Of a DNA stretch of 62,669 nucleotides, positions 26,538-37,760 are shown in pieces. The DNA lies in assembly GCA_028150825.1 (NCBI GenBank), contig JAOGIM010000009.1, forward strand, positions 1 through 62,669, given 5' to 3'. Source of the stretch: Paracoccaceae bacterium (GTDB taxonomy: Bacteria; Pseudomonadota; Alphaproteobacteria; Rhodobacterales; Rhodobacteraceae). Below the pieces are notes generated by a model. It had not been told where the DNA came from. It searched no databases and was given only the letters and a program-made list of their open reading frames with translations. The position numbers were made by a program, and so were the translations under genes. Numbering within the stretch: the first letter of the stretch is position 1; each line of letters opens with the position of its first letter.

Positions 26538-27589
26538 TGGTTAAGCTGCTGATCCTTGCGCTCGTATTTTATTTTCTTGCTGGCAGAGGTGGTTTTTCAA
26601 AAAACACCAGATTTTCCATTTTGGCAGTGGCCTTCATTGGGATTTTAATCGTGCATAGCGTTTTACCAGATGGTCATCCAATCAGAATGGCAAGTGGTGA
26701 GAGCAGGGATCCTTGGATGATTTTTGGCAGTATGGCACTTCTGGCCTTACTATATCTCTTTGGACTTTCCAAGCTACGCCACCTTGTGGAACAACCTGAA
26801 ATTGTCCAAACCAAAGCTGTATCTCTGGCGCTTGGTGAGGCCGAATTGGATCGCTATGCCCGTCATATTGTTTTACGCGAAATTGGTGGTCCTGGACAGA
26901 TGCAGCTTAAAGCTGCCCGTGTTTTGGTCATTGGTGCAGGCGGGCTCGGTGCGCCTGCTTTGCAATATCTGACAGGGGCCGGGATTGGCACAATTGGCAT
27001 CATTGATGATGACACGGTTGAAAATGTGAATCTGCAGCGTCAGATCATTCATCAGGATCAAGCGATTGGTATGCCTAAAGTGTTTTCTGCCCAAAATATG
27101 ATGATTGCGCAAAATCCCTATGTTGAGGTCAAGCCCTATAACAGGCGCCTGACGGATGAGATCGCACAAGAGTTGTTTGCGCAATATGATATTATTCTGG
27201 AAGGCAGCGATAACTTTGGAACGCGCTATCTTGCCAATGCCACTGCCGTTAAGCTGGGCGTGCCGCTGGTGTCTGGCGCGCTCAGTCAATGGGAGGGGCA
27301 AATTTCAGTCTTTGATCCAAAATCAAAAGGTCCATGCTATGCATGTGTCTTTCCCAATGCTCCTTCGGCTAATCTTGCACCAAGCTGTGCTGAAGCGGGG
27401 GTGTTTGCACCGCTACCCGGTGTAATTGGCGCGATGATGGCGGCTGAGGCGATGAAGATCATTACTGGGGCTGGAGATGTGATGCATACCTACATGCTAA
27501 TTTATGATGCGCTTTACGCAGAGACACGTAAAATTAAAACCAGTCGTCGATTGGACTGTCCCGTCTGCAAAGACCAATACAACGCGTAA
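26537..27589 (+). CDS. ThiF/MoeB/HesA family adenylyltransferase with N-terminal membrane helices
   Basis: This 350-residue protein has an E1-like adenylyltransferase domain from about residue 105: RYARHIVLREIGGPGQ, the ATP site VIGAGGLGAPAL, IDDDTVENVNLQRQIIH, and zinc-binding cysteine pairs CYAC and CPVC. These match MoeB/ThiF, which adenylates the C-terminus of small sulfur carriers (MoaD or ThiS). No rhodanese domain is present. The first 80 residues are unusual: three hydrophobic segments (around residues 3-15, 24-44 and 60-77) predict a membrane-anchored enzyme. Whether the partner is MoaD, ThiS or another carrier cannot be told. Confidence 0.88.
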   Translation: MVKLLILALVFYFLAGRGGFSKNTRFSILAVAFIGILIVHSVLPDGHPIRMASGESRDPWMIFGSMALLALLYLFGLSKLRHLVEQPEIVQTKAVSLALGEAELDRYARHIVLREIGGPGQMQLKAARVLVIGAGGLGAPALQYLTGAGIGTIGIIDDDTVENVNLQRQIIHQDQAIGMPKVFSAQNMMIAQNPYVEVKPYNRRLTDEIAQELFAQYDIILEGSDNFGTRYLANATAVKLGVPLVSGALSQWEGQISVFDPKSKGPCYACVFPNAPSANLAPSCAEAGVFAPLPGVIGAMMAAEAMKIITGAGDVMHTYMLIYDALYAETRKIKTSRRLDCPVCKDQYNA

Positions 27590-27615
27590 AAAAATTTAAG
27601 GAAAAGGAATTACTG

Positions 27616-29628
27616 ATGAGCAATGCATTATTAGAAGATTGGAACACACCTTTTGAAATTGCTCCTTTTGATAAAATTTCTGACGATGATTTTTCTCCTG
27701 CGTTCGATCAAGCCCTCGAGGCGGATATGCAAGAGACACTTATAGTTGCAAATAATCCTGAGCAGCCAACTTTTACCAATACAATTGAGGCGCTGATGCA
27801 GACTGGCAAAGACCTCGATAAAGTGCTTTCGGTGTTTTATTCAATTGCAGGTGCTGATAGCAATGACGCCCGCGAAGCTTTAATGCGAGAGTTTTCTCCC
27901 AAGTTATCGGTGCATAGCTCTGAAATTATTGCCAATAAAGAGCTTTTTACACGCATAGATAAACTTTGGATAAGACACGATGATCTTGGATTAAATTCAG
28001 AGCAGTCCCGCGTCCTGATGTTGATGCACCGTAATTTTGTGCGTGCCGGGGCCGCTCTTGAGGGGCATGCTAAGGACCGGATGAAGGCTATTAAATCGCG
28101 GCTGGCCGTTCTGGGAACCGAATTCTCGCAAAATCTCCTAAAAGATGAGCGCAGCTGGCATATGAAACTTTCTGAAAGTGATTTGGAGGGCTTGCCTGAT
28201 TTTCTGATTGATGCCGCTAAGATGGCTGCTACGGAAAAGAAATTAGAAGGGGCGGTTATCACGCTGTCTAGGTCGCTGATTGTTCCGTTTCTTCAGTTTT
28301 CTCCGCGTCGTGATCTGCGCGAAATTGCCTATAAAGCATGGGCGGCGCGTGGGGCCAACGGAGGAGATACGGACAACCGTAATTTAGCGCGGGAAATATT
28401 AGAACTGAGACAAGAAATGACTGGTCTGCTTGGATACAAGGATTTTGCAAGCTTCAAGCTTGAAACAGAAATGGCCAAAACTCCCGAGAATGTCCGTCAG
28501 CTTTTAAATGATGTCTGGCGGCCAGCTAAGGCACAGGCTGATAAGGATGCTACAGTATTGGCGCAAATGATGTATGAGGACGGACTCAATATGGATATTG
28601 AAAAATGGGATTGGCGATATTTCGCAGAAAAGCGACGTAAAGCTGAGCACGATTTCGACGAGGCAATTGTCAAACCGTTTTTTCAGCTCGATCAGATGAT
28701 AAATGCAGCCTTTGAATGTTCATACCGCCTATTTGGGTTGGAATTCAAATTGGTTGATGTGCCACTTTATCATGCCGATTGCCGAGCTTGGGAAGTGACG
28801 CGCCAAGGTAAGCATGTTGCTGTTTTTATTGGTGATTACTTTGCCCGCGGCTCTAAGCGGTCTGGCGCTTGGTGTTCGGCCATGCGTTCGCAGGCAAAAC
28901 TCCCAAAGACGCAGACTCCAATAGTGATCAATGTGTGCAATTTTGCTAAGTCTGACCCTGCTCTTTTATCTTATGATGATGCACGCACTTTATTTCACGA
29001 ATTTGGCCATGCGTTGCATCAAATGCTGTCGGATGTAAGTTATGAGATGGTTTCTGGAACTTCTGTGCCGCGGGACTTTGTCGAGCTTCCAAGTCAGCTT
29101 TATGAACATTGGCTCAAAGTCCCAGAAATACTCAAAAAATTTGCGAGGCATGTTGATACCGGTCGAACGATGCCACCTGAGTTATTAGATAAGGTTTTAG
29201 GAGCGGCAACGTTTGATATGGGGTTTCAGACTGTTGAATATGTTGCATCTGCAATGGTTGATCTGGAATATCACACGCGGGAGGTTCCCGAAGATATCAT
29301 GGAGCGTCAAAGCGAAGTCTTAGAAGCCATGGGCATGCCGAATGCAATTGGTATGCGCCACGCAACCACGCAGTTTGGACACGTGTTTTCTGGTGGCAGC
29401 TATGCTAGCGGCTATTACAGCTATATGTGGTCTGAAGTAATGGATGCAGATGCCTTTGCCGCTTTTGAGGAAAAGGGTGATGCGTTTGATCCAGAACTGG
29501 CTAAATCTCTTGAGAAAAATATACTTTCTATGGGGGGATCACAAGATCCTGAAGCGCTATACACTGCTTACCGGGGACGCCTGCCGGGAGTAGAGGCCCT
29601 TCTGAGGGGACGTGGCTTAGTAGCCTGA
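27616..29628 (+). CDS. M3 family oligopeptidase (Dcp/oligopeptidase A-like)
   Basis: The 670-residue zinc metallopeptidase carries LFHEFGHALHQM near residue 460, the HExxH zinc motif, with ELPSQLYEHW downstream providing the third ligand glutamate. The N-terminal helical domain begins NTPFEIAPFDKISDDDFSPAFDQAL, as in Dcp and PrlC. Such enzymes are cytoplasmic or periplasmic and degrade short peptides; no signal peptide is visible, so the cytoplasm is likely. GGAAAAGGAA precedes the ATG. Confidence 0.92.
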   Translation: MSNALLEDWNTPFEIAPFDKISDDDFSPAFDQALEADMQETLIVANNPEQPTFTNTIEALMQTGKDLDKVLSVFYSIAGADSNDAREALMREFSPKLSVHSSEIIANKELFTRIDKLWIRHDDLGLNSEQSRVLMLMHRNFVRAGAALEGHAKDRMKAIKSRLAVLGTEFSQNLLKDERSWHMKLSESDLEGLPDFLIDAAKMAATEKKLEGAVITLSRSLIVPFLQFSPRRDLREIAYKAWAARGANGGDTDNRNLAREILELRQEMTGLLGYKDFASFKLETEMAKTPENVRQLLNDVWRPAKAQADKDATVLAQMMYEDGLNMDIEKWDWRYFAEKRRKAEHDFDEAIVKPFFQLDQMINAAFECSYRLFGLEFKLVDVPLYHADCRAWEVTRQGKHVAVFIGDYFARGSKRSGAWCSAMRSQAKLPKTQTPIVINVCNFAKSDPALLSYDDARTLFHEFGHALHQMLSDVSYEMVSGTSVPRDFVELPSQLYEHWLKVPEILKKFARHVDTGRTMPPELLDKVLGAATFDMGFQTVEYVASAMVDLEYHTREVPEDIMERQSEVLEAMGMPNAIGMRHATTQFGHVFSGGSYASGYYSYMWSEVMDADAFAAFEEKGDAFDPELAKSLEKNILSMGGSQDPEALYTAYRGRLPGVEALLRGRGLVA

Positions 29629-29736
29629 AGACCTCCTGAGATAAGTGAAATCTAACATAAATAAAGTATTGTCATGTTTGTAAAAATCATGTTTGGATTT
29701 AGCGCAAAATACCTGTAAATATTTTCATCTCATGTG

Positions 29737-29765
29737 TTGACTCACCTCGGTGTGATGACTATCTA
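29737..29765 (+). promoter_or_regulatory. Sigma-70 promoter of groESL
   Basis: TTGACT (29737-29742) and TATCTA (29760-29765) are spaced by 17 bases. The CIRCE operator begins seven bases beyond the -10, so HrcA bound there would block transcription initiation. Confidence 0.7.
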
Positions 29766-29772
29766 CCAATTC

Positions 29773-29799
29773 TTGGCACTCTAATCGACCGAGTGCTAA
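29773..29799 (+). promoter_or_regulatory. CIRCE operator (HrcA-binding) upstream of groES
   Basis: TTGGCACTC-N9-GAGTGCTAA matches the CIRCE consensus TTAGCACTC-N9-GAGTGCTAA at 17 of 18 positions, with the exact nine-base spacer. It lies between the promoter and the groES start, the usual place for HrcA repression of chaperonin genes. Confidence 0.93.
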
Positions 29800-29848
29800 C
29801 AGCCCTTAGATGGGTCCAATTTAATTTTGAGCGTAAGGAGTCCCAGAG

Positions 29849-30136
29849 ATGGCTTTTAAACCGTTACACGACCGTGTTCTAGTTCGTCGCACTGAAGGTG
29901 ATGAAAAGACTTCAGGGGGATTGATCATCCCTGATAGTGCAAAAGAAAAGCCTGCCGAAGGTGTGGTAATTTCTTGTGGTGAGGGCGCCCGTAAGGATAG
30001 TGGCGAGTTGATCACAATGGCTGTAAACAATGGAGATAAAGTTCTGTTCGGAAAATGGTCTGGAACAGAAGTCACCGTAGACGGTGAAGAACTGTTGATT
30101 ATGAAAGAAAGCGATATTCTGGGCATTCTGTCCTAA
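29849..30136 (+). CDS. groES: Co-chaperonin GroES
   Basis: The 95-residue GroES forms the heptameric lid of the GroEL chamber. [14 protein letters not shown] at the N-terminus, the mobile loop [19 protein letters not shown], and [11 protein letters not shown] are typical. Length is normal. A GTAAGGAG ribosome site precedes the ATG. It is co-transcribed with groEL 43 bases downstream and controlled by the CIRCE element. Confidence 0.98.
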   Translation: MAFKPLHDRVLVRRTEGDEKTSGGLIIPDSAKEKPAEGVVISCGEGARKDSGELITMAVNNGDKVLFGKWSGTEVTVDGEELLIMKESDILGILS

Positions 30137-30164
30137 TCGCATCCCATTAATATAAATTTACTAA

Positions 30165-31832
<1,668 letters not shown>

Positions 31833-31857
31833 TTTGTTCACACCATTTAAAGTAACG

Positions 31858-31890
31858 AAGGCTGCCAATTTGGCAGCCTTTTTCTTTTTC
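31858..31890 (+). terminator. Rho-independent terminator of groESL
   Basis: AAGGCTGCC and GGCAGCCTT form a nine-base-pair GC-rich stem around a five-base loop, followed by TTTCTTTTTC. Confidence 0.88.
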
Positions 31891-32495
31891 TGGAAGCTAG
31901 TGCATCAAAAGAGCTGTTGATTGCGAGGCTTTCTGAATAGTTTCATCCTCAAGCTTTGCTTGGTTTAGAAAGACATTCTGAAATATGTCTGAGGCCTTTC
32001 GAAAAACTATTTGTTTTTTACTGGAATAGGGCTGTTCAAAAGGGACGATACGGTCCTGCTTAAGTAATACTAAATCTGTAGAAATTAGTGTGTAAGTTTG
32101 CTGCGATATTTGTACTTGTTAACGTCTTTACTGGTATTAGCCATGCCAACCTCAGTAGTGGCAGATTGTGTCATATAGCTTTATGGGTTTTGGCGCAGAT
32201 CGAAGCAGGGCTGTATTCTGCCCTTACATCAGATTATAATTATTTCTTGCTCAAACAAGTGGGGTTGGAATTAGCCAAATCAATAGGCCTTAAAAAAGCC
32301 TGGTCGCTTCTCTCACCGAAACCGACAAAGATTTTAAAGCTAACGTATTGAGGGAACTGGAGCCAAGCCTGTAGGCTGATTTCATTGTTTTAGATTAAAA
32401 AAAATTGCATTGAGGAGATTTTTTCTCAATGTTTCCAATACTTCGAGTGGGTAAACTCGCCCAAAAAATAAAAGGTGCCGAGAAGTACTGCCCCG
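31891..32495. other. Spacer with unassigned open fragments
   Basis: Between the groESL terminator and purK no intact gene is recognised. On the minus strand a frame is open for about 73 codons (31897-32118), ending in KASQSTALLMH, without a start codon; on the plus strand an 87-codon frame begins at 32088. Neither resembles a family I know. They may be eroded gene ends. Confidence 0.4.
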
Positions 32496-33563
32496 CTAAT
32501 TCATGATACGGTTGAAGTGGCCCATTTTTCGACCTGACTTAATTTCGGCTTTGCCATAAATATGGACAGACACGTTTTTGGTTCCAGCTAATTCTGCTGC
32601 TCTTGTGACTTCGGAGCCAATTAGATTTTCCATCACAACATCGCTGTGACGTGTCCCATCACCGAGCAGCCATCCTGCGACAGCGCGAATATGTTGTTCA
32701 AACTGATCCACGACACAACCATTTTGTGTCCAATGACCCGAATTATGCACTCTGGGCGCAATTTCATTTATGAGTAATCCATCGTCTGTGACGAACAACT
32801 CAACGCCCATTACACCGACATAGTCGAGTTCGTTCATAATCTGGGCTGTTAAAAGAACAGCGTCAGTTCGTTGGGACGCAGTTAGGCGTGCTGGAACTGT
32901 GGTAGTATAAAGTATGCCATTATGATGTACATTTTCGCCTGGATCGAAGCAAACCACTTCGCCCTCCGCAGTACGCGCTCCAATCACCGAGACCTCGAGC
33001 GAAAACTGTATAAATTCCTCAAGTACTGAGGCCTGTCCTTGCATTTCCTCAAACGCTTTTTTGATATCCTTGGACGTTGTCAGTCTGGCTTGGCCTTTTC
33101 CGTCATATCCAAAGCGACGAGTCTTTAAGATTGCAGGTGCGCCAACTGTCTCCATGGCGCTTTTGAGATCCTCAAGCGTTTCTATGGCCACATAAGGCGC
33201 CGTCTTGAGGCCAAGCTTATGTAGAAAATCTTTTTCTGTGACCCGGTCTTGGGAAATGCGCAAGGCTTCTCGGCCTGGGCGGATTGGGCGAAGCTGTTCC
33301 AAAGTATCCAATGCAGAAGTTGGAATATTTTCAAATTCGTAAGTGATGACATCAACAGCTCGGGCAAATTCTGCAAGAGCCTGTTCATCCTCGTAGGAGG
33401 CGCAGGTGACAGTATGTGCCACATCTGCCGCTGGTGGGTTGGGTAATGGTTCAAAAATGTGACAGCGAAACCCAAGTCGCGCAGCTGCGATAGAAAGCAT
33501 TCGGCCAAGTTGACCACCACCCAGAATTCCGATGGTGTAGCCTATCTTTAGCGAATCATTCAT
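32496..33563 (-). CDS. purK: N5-carboxyaminoimidazole ribonucleotide synthase
   Basis: The 355-residue ATP-grasp enzyme converts AIR and bicarbonate to N5-CAIR in purine synthesis. [17 protein letters not shown] near residues 12-28, [26 protein letters not shown], and [15 protein letters not shown] near residue 266 are diagnostic. It overlaps purE by eight bases; together they perform the two-step carboxylation of AIR. Confidence 0.97.
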   Translation of the reverse strand: MNDSLKIGYTIGILGGGQLGRMLSIAAARLGFRCHIFEPLPNPPAADVAHTVTCASYEDEQALAEFARAVDVITYEFENIPTSALDTLEQLRPIRPGREALRISQDRVTEKDFLHKLGLKTAPYVAIETLEDLKSAMETVGAPAILKTRRFGYDGKGQARLTTSKDIKKAFEEMQGQASVLEEFIQFSLEVSVIGARTAEGEVVCFDPGENVHHNGILYTTTVPARLTASQRTDAVLLTAQIMNELDYVGVMGVELFVTDDGLLINEIAPRVHNSGHWTQNGCVVDQFEQHIRAVAGWLLGDGTRHSDVVMENLIGSEVTRAAELAGTKNVSVHIYGKAEIKSGRKMGHFNRIMN

Positions 33564-34044
33564 CGACTGGTTCGAGGGGAATTGATTCGCTTAGCGCAGC
33601 GCGCCAACGGTCAAGGATTGTGGCAGTTTTGCTATCTTGAAGTGCCAGAATACCTGCAGCCATCAAGCCTGCATTCCGTGCCCCAGGCGCTCCTATTGCC
33701 ATTGTTGCAACTGGGTAACCACGGGGCATTTGGAGAATAGAATAAAGACTGTCCACGCCAGAGAGGGCTTTGGTTTGAACGGGGACACCGATAACGGGAA
33801 TACGTGTTTTTGAAGCCATCATTCCAGGTAGATGCGCCGCACCTCCCGCGCCTGCAATAATAACTTGAAGCCCCCGCGACACAGCCGCAGCTCCATATTC
33901 CCAGAGCCTGTCTGGAGTTCTATGTGCCGAAACAATTTTCTTTTCGTAAACAATTTCAAGGTCCTCCAAGATCTCTGCTGCTTCTCTCATAGTGGGCCAA
34001 TCTGACTGGCTGCCCATAATTATTCCGACTTTTGCTTGTTGCAT
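33556..34044 (-). CDS. purE: N5-carboxyaminoimidazole ribonucleotide mutase
   Basis: This 162-residue class I PurE rearranges N5-CAIR to CAIR. It has [13 protein letters not shown] near residues 8-20, [13 protein letters not shown], and [17 protein letters not shown], the full active-site set. It precedes purK on the minus strand. Confidence 0.97.
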   Translation of the reverse strand: MQQAKVGIIMGSQSDWPTMREAAEILEDLEIVYEKKIVSAHRTPDRLWEYGAAAVSRGLQVIIAGAGGAAHLPGMMASKTRIPVIGVPVQTKALSGVDSLYSILQMPRGYPVATMAIGAPGARNAGLMAAGILALQDSKTATILDRWRAALSESIPLEPVDE

Positions 34045-34089
34045 AGAAAATCCTTAGCCTAGAGAGCGCACTATAGCCACTGAAATGAA

Positions 34090-34314
34090 CTAGGCAATAA
34101 TATCTGGGGTTATTTGGTCTTCTAAATAGGAAATTTTATCCTTTAGAAGCAATCTTCGCTTTTTTAGCCTTTGCAGCGTCAAGGCATCGGACGAAGGTCT
34201 CTCTCCAAAGACGGTGATTGTATTATCAAGGTCGCGATGCTCAATGCGCACAACCTCAAGCTCGAGACGCAGGATGTCTTTTCGTTTCATAGATATTTCA
34301 AAAGAGGCGTTCAT
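34090..34314 (-). CDS. YdcH family protein (DUF465)
   Basis: This 74-residue protein is a short helical hairpin: LRLELEVVRIEHRDLDNTI, a turn, and LQRLKKRRLLLKDKISYLED. That is the DUF465/YdcH pattern (H..LD..I......D...L..LKK.KL.LKD.I). Function is unknown; the highly charged helices suggest a coiled coil. It stands alone between purE and the hsp20 gene, divergent from the latter. Confidence 0.8.
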   Translation of the reverse strand: MNASFEISMKRKDILRLELEVVRIEHRDLDNTITVFGERPSSDALTLQRLKKRRLLLKDKISYLEDQITPDIIA

Positions 34315-34370
34315 TTTGGTCCATACATCTTCAAAATTGATAATATAGCAAGGAAATTATTCTGGAAACC

Positions 34371-34398
34371 CTTGTGTTTTTCTTTAGCGTTCCCATAT
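34371..34398 (+). promoter_or_regulatory. Putative heat-shock (sigma-32/RpoH) promoter of hsp20
   Basis: CTTGTGT (34371-34377), preceded by CC, and CCCATAT (34392-34398) are separated by 14 bases. This fits the RpoH consensus CTTGAAA-N13/14-CCCAT. It lies about 65 bases before the hsp20 start. Confidence 0.55.
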
Positions 34399-34462
34399 CT
34401 AGAAAGATGTCGCCACAAAGGGGCTGAAAATTTAGACTGTCGCTTGTGAAAAGGACGTGTCA

Positions 34463-34876
34463 ATGACAAAACTATCGTTGGGTGCATACCCTCACATGTT
34501 GGGCTTTGAACAGCTAGAACGCCTTTTAGAAAGGACTGCTAAGTCTGGAAATGAAGGCTACCCCCCATTTAATATCGAGCAGACGTCGCATCGCTCTTAC
34601 CGCATCACCTTAGCAGTGGCTGGATTTGCAGACAATGACCTTACCATAACAGTAGAGGATCGCCAACTTGTGATCCGTGGGCGTCAAGTTGACGACGGTG
34701 CAGACCGTGTGTTTTTGCATCGTGGGATTGCTGCCCGTCAGTTTCAAAGATCATTTGTTTTGGCTGAGGGTGTCGATGTTGGTGAAGCTATAATCGAGAA
34801 TGGATTATTACATGTCGATCTGACGCAAACTATGCCAGAAACAGTCGTGCAGACCATCAAGATAAAAAAGGGGTAG
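34463..34876 (+). CDS. Small heat-shock protein, Hsp20/alpha-crystallin family
   Basis: This 137-residue IbpA-type holdase has a short N-terminal arm and the alpha-crystallin domain from about residue 35: YRITLAVAGFADNDLTITVEDRQLVIRG, then the conserved HRGIAARQFQRSFVLAEGV and a C-terminal IKIKKG replacing the IxI anchor. The ATG was chosen because AGGA lies at optimal distance; a GTG two codons upstream is possible. It is followed four bases later by the DUF1150 gene, the usual alphaproteobacterial pair. Confidence 0.92.
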   Translation: MTKLSLGAYPHMLGFEQLERLLERTAKSGNEGYPPFNIEQTSHRSYRITLAVAGFADNDLTITVEDRQLVIRGRQVDDGADRVFLHRGIAARQFQRSFVLAEGVDVGEAIIENGLLHVDLTQTMPETVVQTIKIKKG

Positions 34877-34880
34877 AGCG

Positions 34881-35108
34881 ATGGATACCAACCAAGAAAA
34901 GATGACGTCTCAAAAGGGGCGTATTGTCTATGTAAGATCTGTCAATGTGGATGAACTGCCTGACGAAGTTCGTGACCAGATAGATGGTTTAACCAAACTT
35001 TATGCAGTGCATAGCGTAGATGGGGAGCGTCTTGCACTAGTAAAATGTCGTGAGTTAGCCTTTGTTCTGGCACGACAAAATGATATGTCACCAGTGACCG
35101 TTCACTAA
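34881..35108 (+). CDS. DUF1150 family small protein
   Basis: The 75-residue product has the DUF1150 pattern: VYVRSVNVDELPDEVRDQ, then LYAVHSVDGERLALVKCRELAFVLARQNDMSPVTVH at the C-terminus (in segments). Function is unknown. It is co-transcribed with hsp20, which suggests involvement in heat-shock protein quality control; this is inference from conserved linkage. Confidence 0.85.
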   Translation: MDTNQEKMTSQKGRIVYVRSVNVDELPDEVRDQIDGLTKLYAVHSVDGERLALVKCRELAFVLARQNDMSPVTVH

Positions 35109-35816
35109 GAACACTGCAGCGGAAAGCCTATTTTTCCGCAACCCACTATATCCTTAGACGCTTTACCTAGGCCAGGAGCTTTGGGAGAGTGTCGCTCAGG
35201 GTGATAAGAAAAATAAGGTATTCACAACAGACGTGATAAGTATTTAAGGTCTCAGAGTAGTTTTACCAAGTACACTTTAGCCACCAAGAGGTTGTATACG
35301 GGTCGAGCATGTGGTTATATTCGCTTCAGCTTCTGAAAACATACCGTTATCAAAAGATATTGGTGATAGATTTGATTGGGTGAAGACAGGCAATGTCCTT
35401 TACGCGGCTTCGCTTGAAGTCTATGTTCGGGATTAAGCACCCACTCATGAGACAAATTGGTTTTCAAGACGCCAATCTCAAGCGCATACGGGATACCGTA
35501 GGGATCAAAGACGTTGTTATTTGCGCCATGAGTCATATTTGCGTTGAGTCCGCCATACGTTCTACTAATGATTTTGGATAAAAATGTTGTTTTATCAATG
35601 ACAAGTGCGTTTCAAAGGATGTTCCATTTGATGGCGTTCAAATTCCAGCAAAACTTTAACATGGTGACACTCATGTCGTCTCCGGATTTTACATGTACAC
35701 TATCGATATGATCAAGTATTTAACATAAATTTATAAAGCAACTCAAGTAACGAAAAAAGCTTTTTTGATAACTTTTTGGGTAGACTTTTAATACCATTCT
35801 GGCATATTTTTTCTTT
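35109..35816. other. Spacer without recognisable gene
   Basis: Just after the DUF1150 gene GCGGAAA and TTTCCGC form a short inverted repeat (about 35117-35137) without a T tract. Further on, a minus-strand stretch (about 35315-35590) stays open and reads NNNVFDPYGIPYALEIGVL, with no family match I recognise and no ribosome site. The AT-rich remainder holds nothing identifiable. A decayed gene is possible. Confidence 0.4.
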
Positions 35817-37523
35817 TTACTGTGCTGCGATAAGGCCCATGCTTTCAAGTTTTAACAGTACCTGGTGGGCGCAGTGGTCGACATCGACATTTTCAGTTTC
35901 TAAGCTCAATTCAGGGTTTTCAGGAATATCATAAGGATCTGAAATTCCGGTAAACTCTTTGATCTTCCCTTCGCGAACGAGTTTATAGAGTCCTTTGCGG
36001 TCTCGGCGTTCGCATTCTTCTATCGATGTGGCTACGTGGACTTCGGCAAAGGCACCGAATTGCTCAACACTTTCGCGCACCGATCGGCGTGTCGTGGCGT
36101 ACGGTGCGATAGGTGCACAGATCGCAATCCCACCATTCTTAGTTATCTCAGACGCCACGTAGCCAATACGAAGAATGTTGAGGTCACGGTGTTCTTTACT
36201 AAAGCCTAGTTCAGAAGATAGGTTTTTGCGCACAATATCCCCATCAAGCAGTGTTACAGGACGACCACCCATTTCCATTAGTTTGACCATCAGCGCATTT
36301 GCGATGGTGGATTTTCCCGAACCAGAAAATCCTGTGAAGAACACTGTAAATCCTTGTTGGGCGCGAGGTGGCCGTGTTTTTCGAAGTTCAGATACTACTT
36401 CTGAAAAGCTAAACCATTCGGGGATTTCCAAACCTTTAGACAAGCGCCTTCGAAGTTCAGTACCAGAAATGTTCAATACTGTGACATCATCTTCGATTTC
36501 ATCGGCTGGTTCATATTGGGCCCTTTCCTGTACGTATACCATATGTTTAAAGTCGACCATTTTGATGCCCATTTCAGTTTCGTGTTCCCGAAACATATCT
36601 TGCGCATCATAAGGGCCGTAGAAATATTCTCCAGCGGAATTCTTGCCTGGGCCGGCGTGATCTCGTCCTATGATAAGATGTGTGCAGCCGTGGTTTTTGC
36701 GGATCAACCCGTGCCAAACCGCTTCGCGGGGGCCCGCCATTCGCATGGCTAGGTTTAGTAACGACATGGTTGTTGTTGCGGTTGGATATTTATTAAGAAC
36801 GGCTTCATAGCAGCGCACGCGCGTAAAGTGGTCGATATCACCAGGCTTTGTCATACCCACGATGGGGTGGATTATGAGATTTGCTTGTGCTTCTTTGGCG
36901 GCGCGGAACGTGAGTTCCTGGTGGGCGCGGTGCAGTGGGTTGCGGGTTTGGAAGGCGACAACCTTGCGCCAGCCAAGTTTGCGAAAATACGCCCTCAGTT
37001 CGTTTGGGGTATCTCTACGCGCCTTAAAGTCGTAATGGACGGGTGGTTGGATGCCTACGATTGGGCCACCTAGATAGACTTTTCCGGCTTGGTTGTGCAA
37101 ATAATTTACTGCTGGATGCGCACTATCATCCACGCCATATACTTTTTTGGCCTCTTTGGCTTTGTTTGGCGTCCATTTGTCAGACACCGTCAATGTAGCG
37201 AGAATAACGCCCTCAAGGTCTCGCAACGCAATACCCTGTCCAATCTGCAGCGGTTTGGCAAATTCCTCGCTCACATCCAAATTGATGGGTATTGGCCATA
37301 AAGTACCATCTGCAAGCCGTATGTTGTCCACGACGCCGTTGTAATCTTCTTCACTCATAAATCCTTTGAGCGGTGAGAAACCACCATTCATCAGCAATTC
37401 AATATCGCAGATTTGTCGTGGGGTTAGGTCCCAGCTTGTAAGACTAGCGGCTTCCACTTTGAAATTTTGAACATTTTCATGCGAAACATAAAGCTCCGCG
37501 ATTGGGGCAAGGTTTGTCAGCAT
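35817..37523 (-). CDS. Bifunctional sulfate adenylyltransferase/adenylylsulfate kinase
   Basis: The 568-residue fusion activates sulfate to APS and then PAPS. The N-terminal two thirds are a Sat/MET3-type ATP sulfurylase with QTRNPLHRAHQELTFRAA and GRDHAGPGKNSAGEY. The C-terminal third is a CysC-type APS kinase with P-loop GFSGSGKSTIANALM near residue 400 and LDGDIVRKNLSSELGFSKEHRDLN. Both active sites are intact, unlike fungal MET3 where the kinase part is inactive. It is transcribed alone; no APS/PAPS reductase is in the window. Feeds assimilatory sulfate reduction or sulfation. Confidence 0.94.
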   Translation of the reverse strand: MLTNLAPIAELYVSHENVQNFKVEAASLTSWDLTPRQICDIELLMNGGFSPLKGFMSEEDYNGVVDNIRLADGTLWPIPINLDVSEEFAKPLQIGQGIALRDLEGVILATLTVSDKWTPNKAKEAKKVYGVDDSAHPAVNYLHNQAGKVYLGGPIVGIQPPVHYDFKARRDTPNELRAYFRKLGWRKVVAFQTRNPLHRAHQELTFRAAKEAQANLIIHPIVGMTKPGDIDHFTRVRCYEAVLNKYPTATTTMSLLNLAMRMAGPREAVWHGLIRKNHGCTHLIIGRDHAGPGKNSAGEYFYGPYDAQDMFREHETEMGIKMVDFKHMVYVQERAQYEPADEIEDDVTVLNISGTELRRRLSKGLEIPEWFSFSEVVSELRKTRPPRAQQGFTVFFTGFSGSGKSTIANALMVKLMEMGGRPVTLLDGDIVRKNLSSELGFSKEHRDLNILRIGYVASEITKNGGIAICAPIAPYATTRRSVRESVEQFGAFAEVHVATSIEECERRDRKGLYKLVREGKIKEFTGISDPYDIPENPELSLETENVDVDHCAHQVLLKLESMGLIAAQ

Positions 37524-37540
37524 TTACTGTTTCTTTCGTA

Positions 37541-37560
37541 TTTGTTTCAAACTAAACAAA
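37541..37560. promoter_or_regulatory. Perfect 7-bp inverted repeat ahead of the sulfate-activation gene
   Basis: TTTGTTT-CAAACT-AAACAAA sits 18 bases upstream of the sulfate adenylyltransferase start, in the presumed leader. It could be an operator or a weak hairpin. No regulator can be assigned. Confidence 0.35.
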
Positions 37561-37760
37561 GGGCATAACTTCATTTTTAATACTGCGTCTTATAAACTAT
37601 TGTACGGTACGATTTAAATAAAATCTGACAAAAATGAAAACAAAAGCTAAGGTAAGGCAAGTTCTGAAAATTGTATAATTCAGTTTTGAAAATGGCATGT
37701 CTGGCGAAACACTGATCGCCCGGTTAGTGAACCTTAAAGATGTGAATGGCTGGATAACGG

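Noticed and set aside
35753-35766. AAAAAAGCTTTTTT palindrome as a terminator.
   Set aside because: The stem is almost purely A:T and has no loop, so it would not form a stable hairpin.
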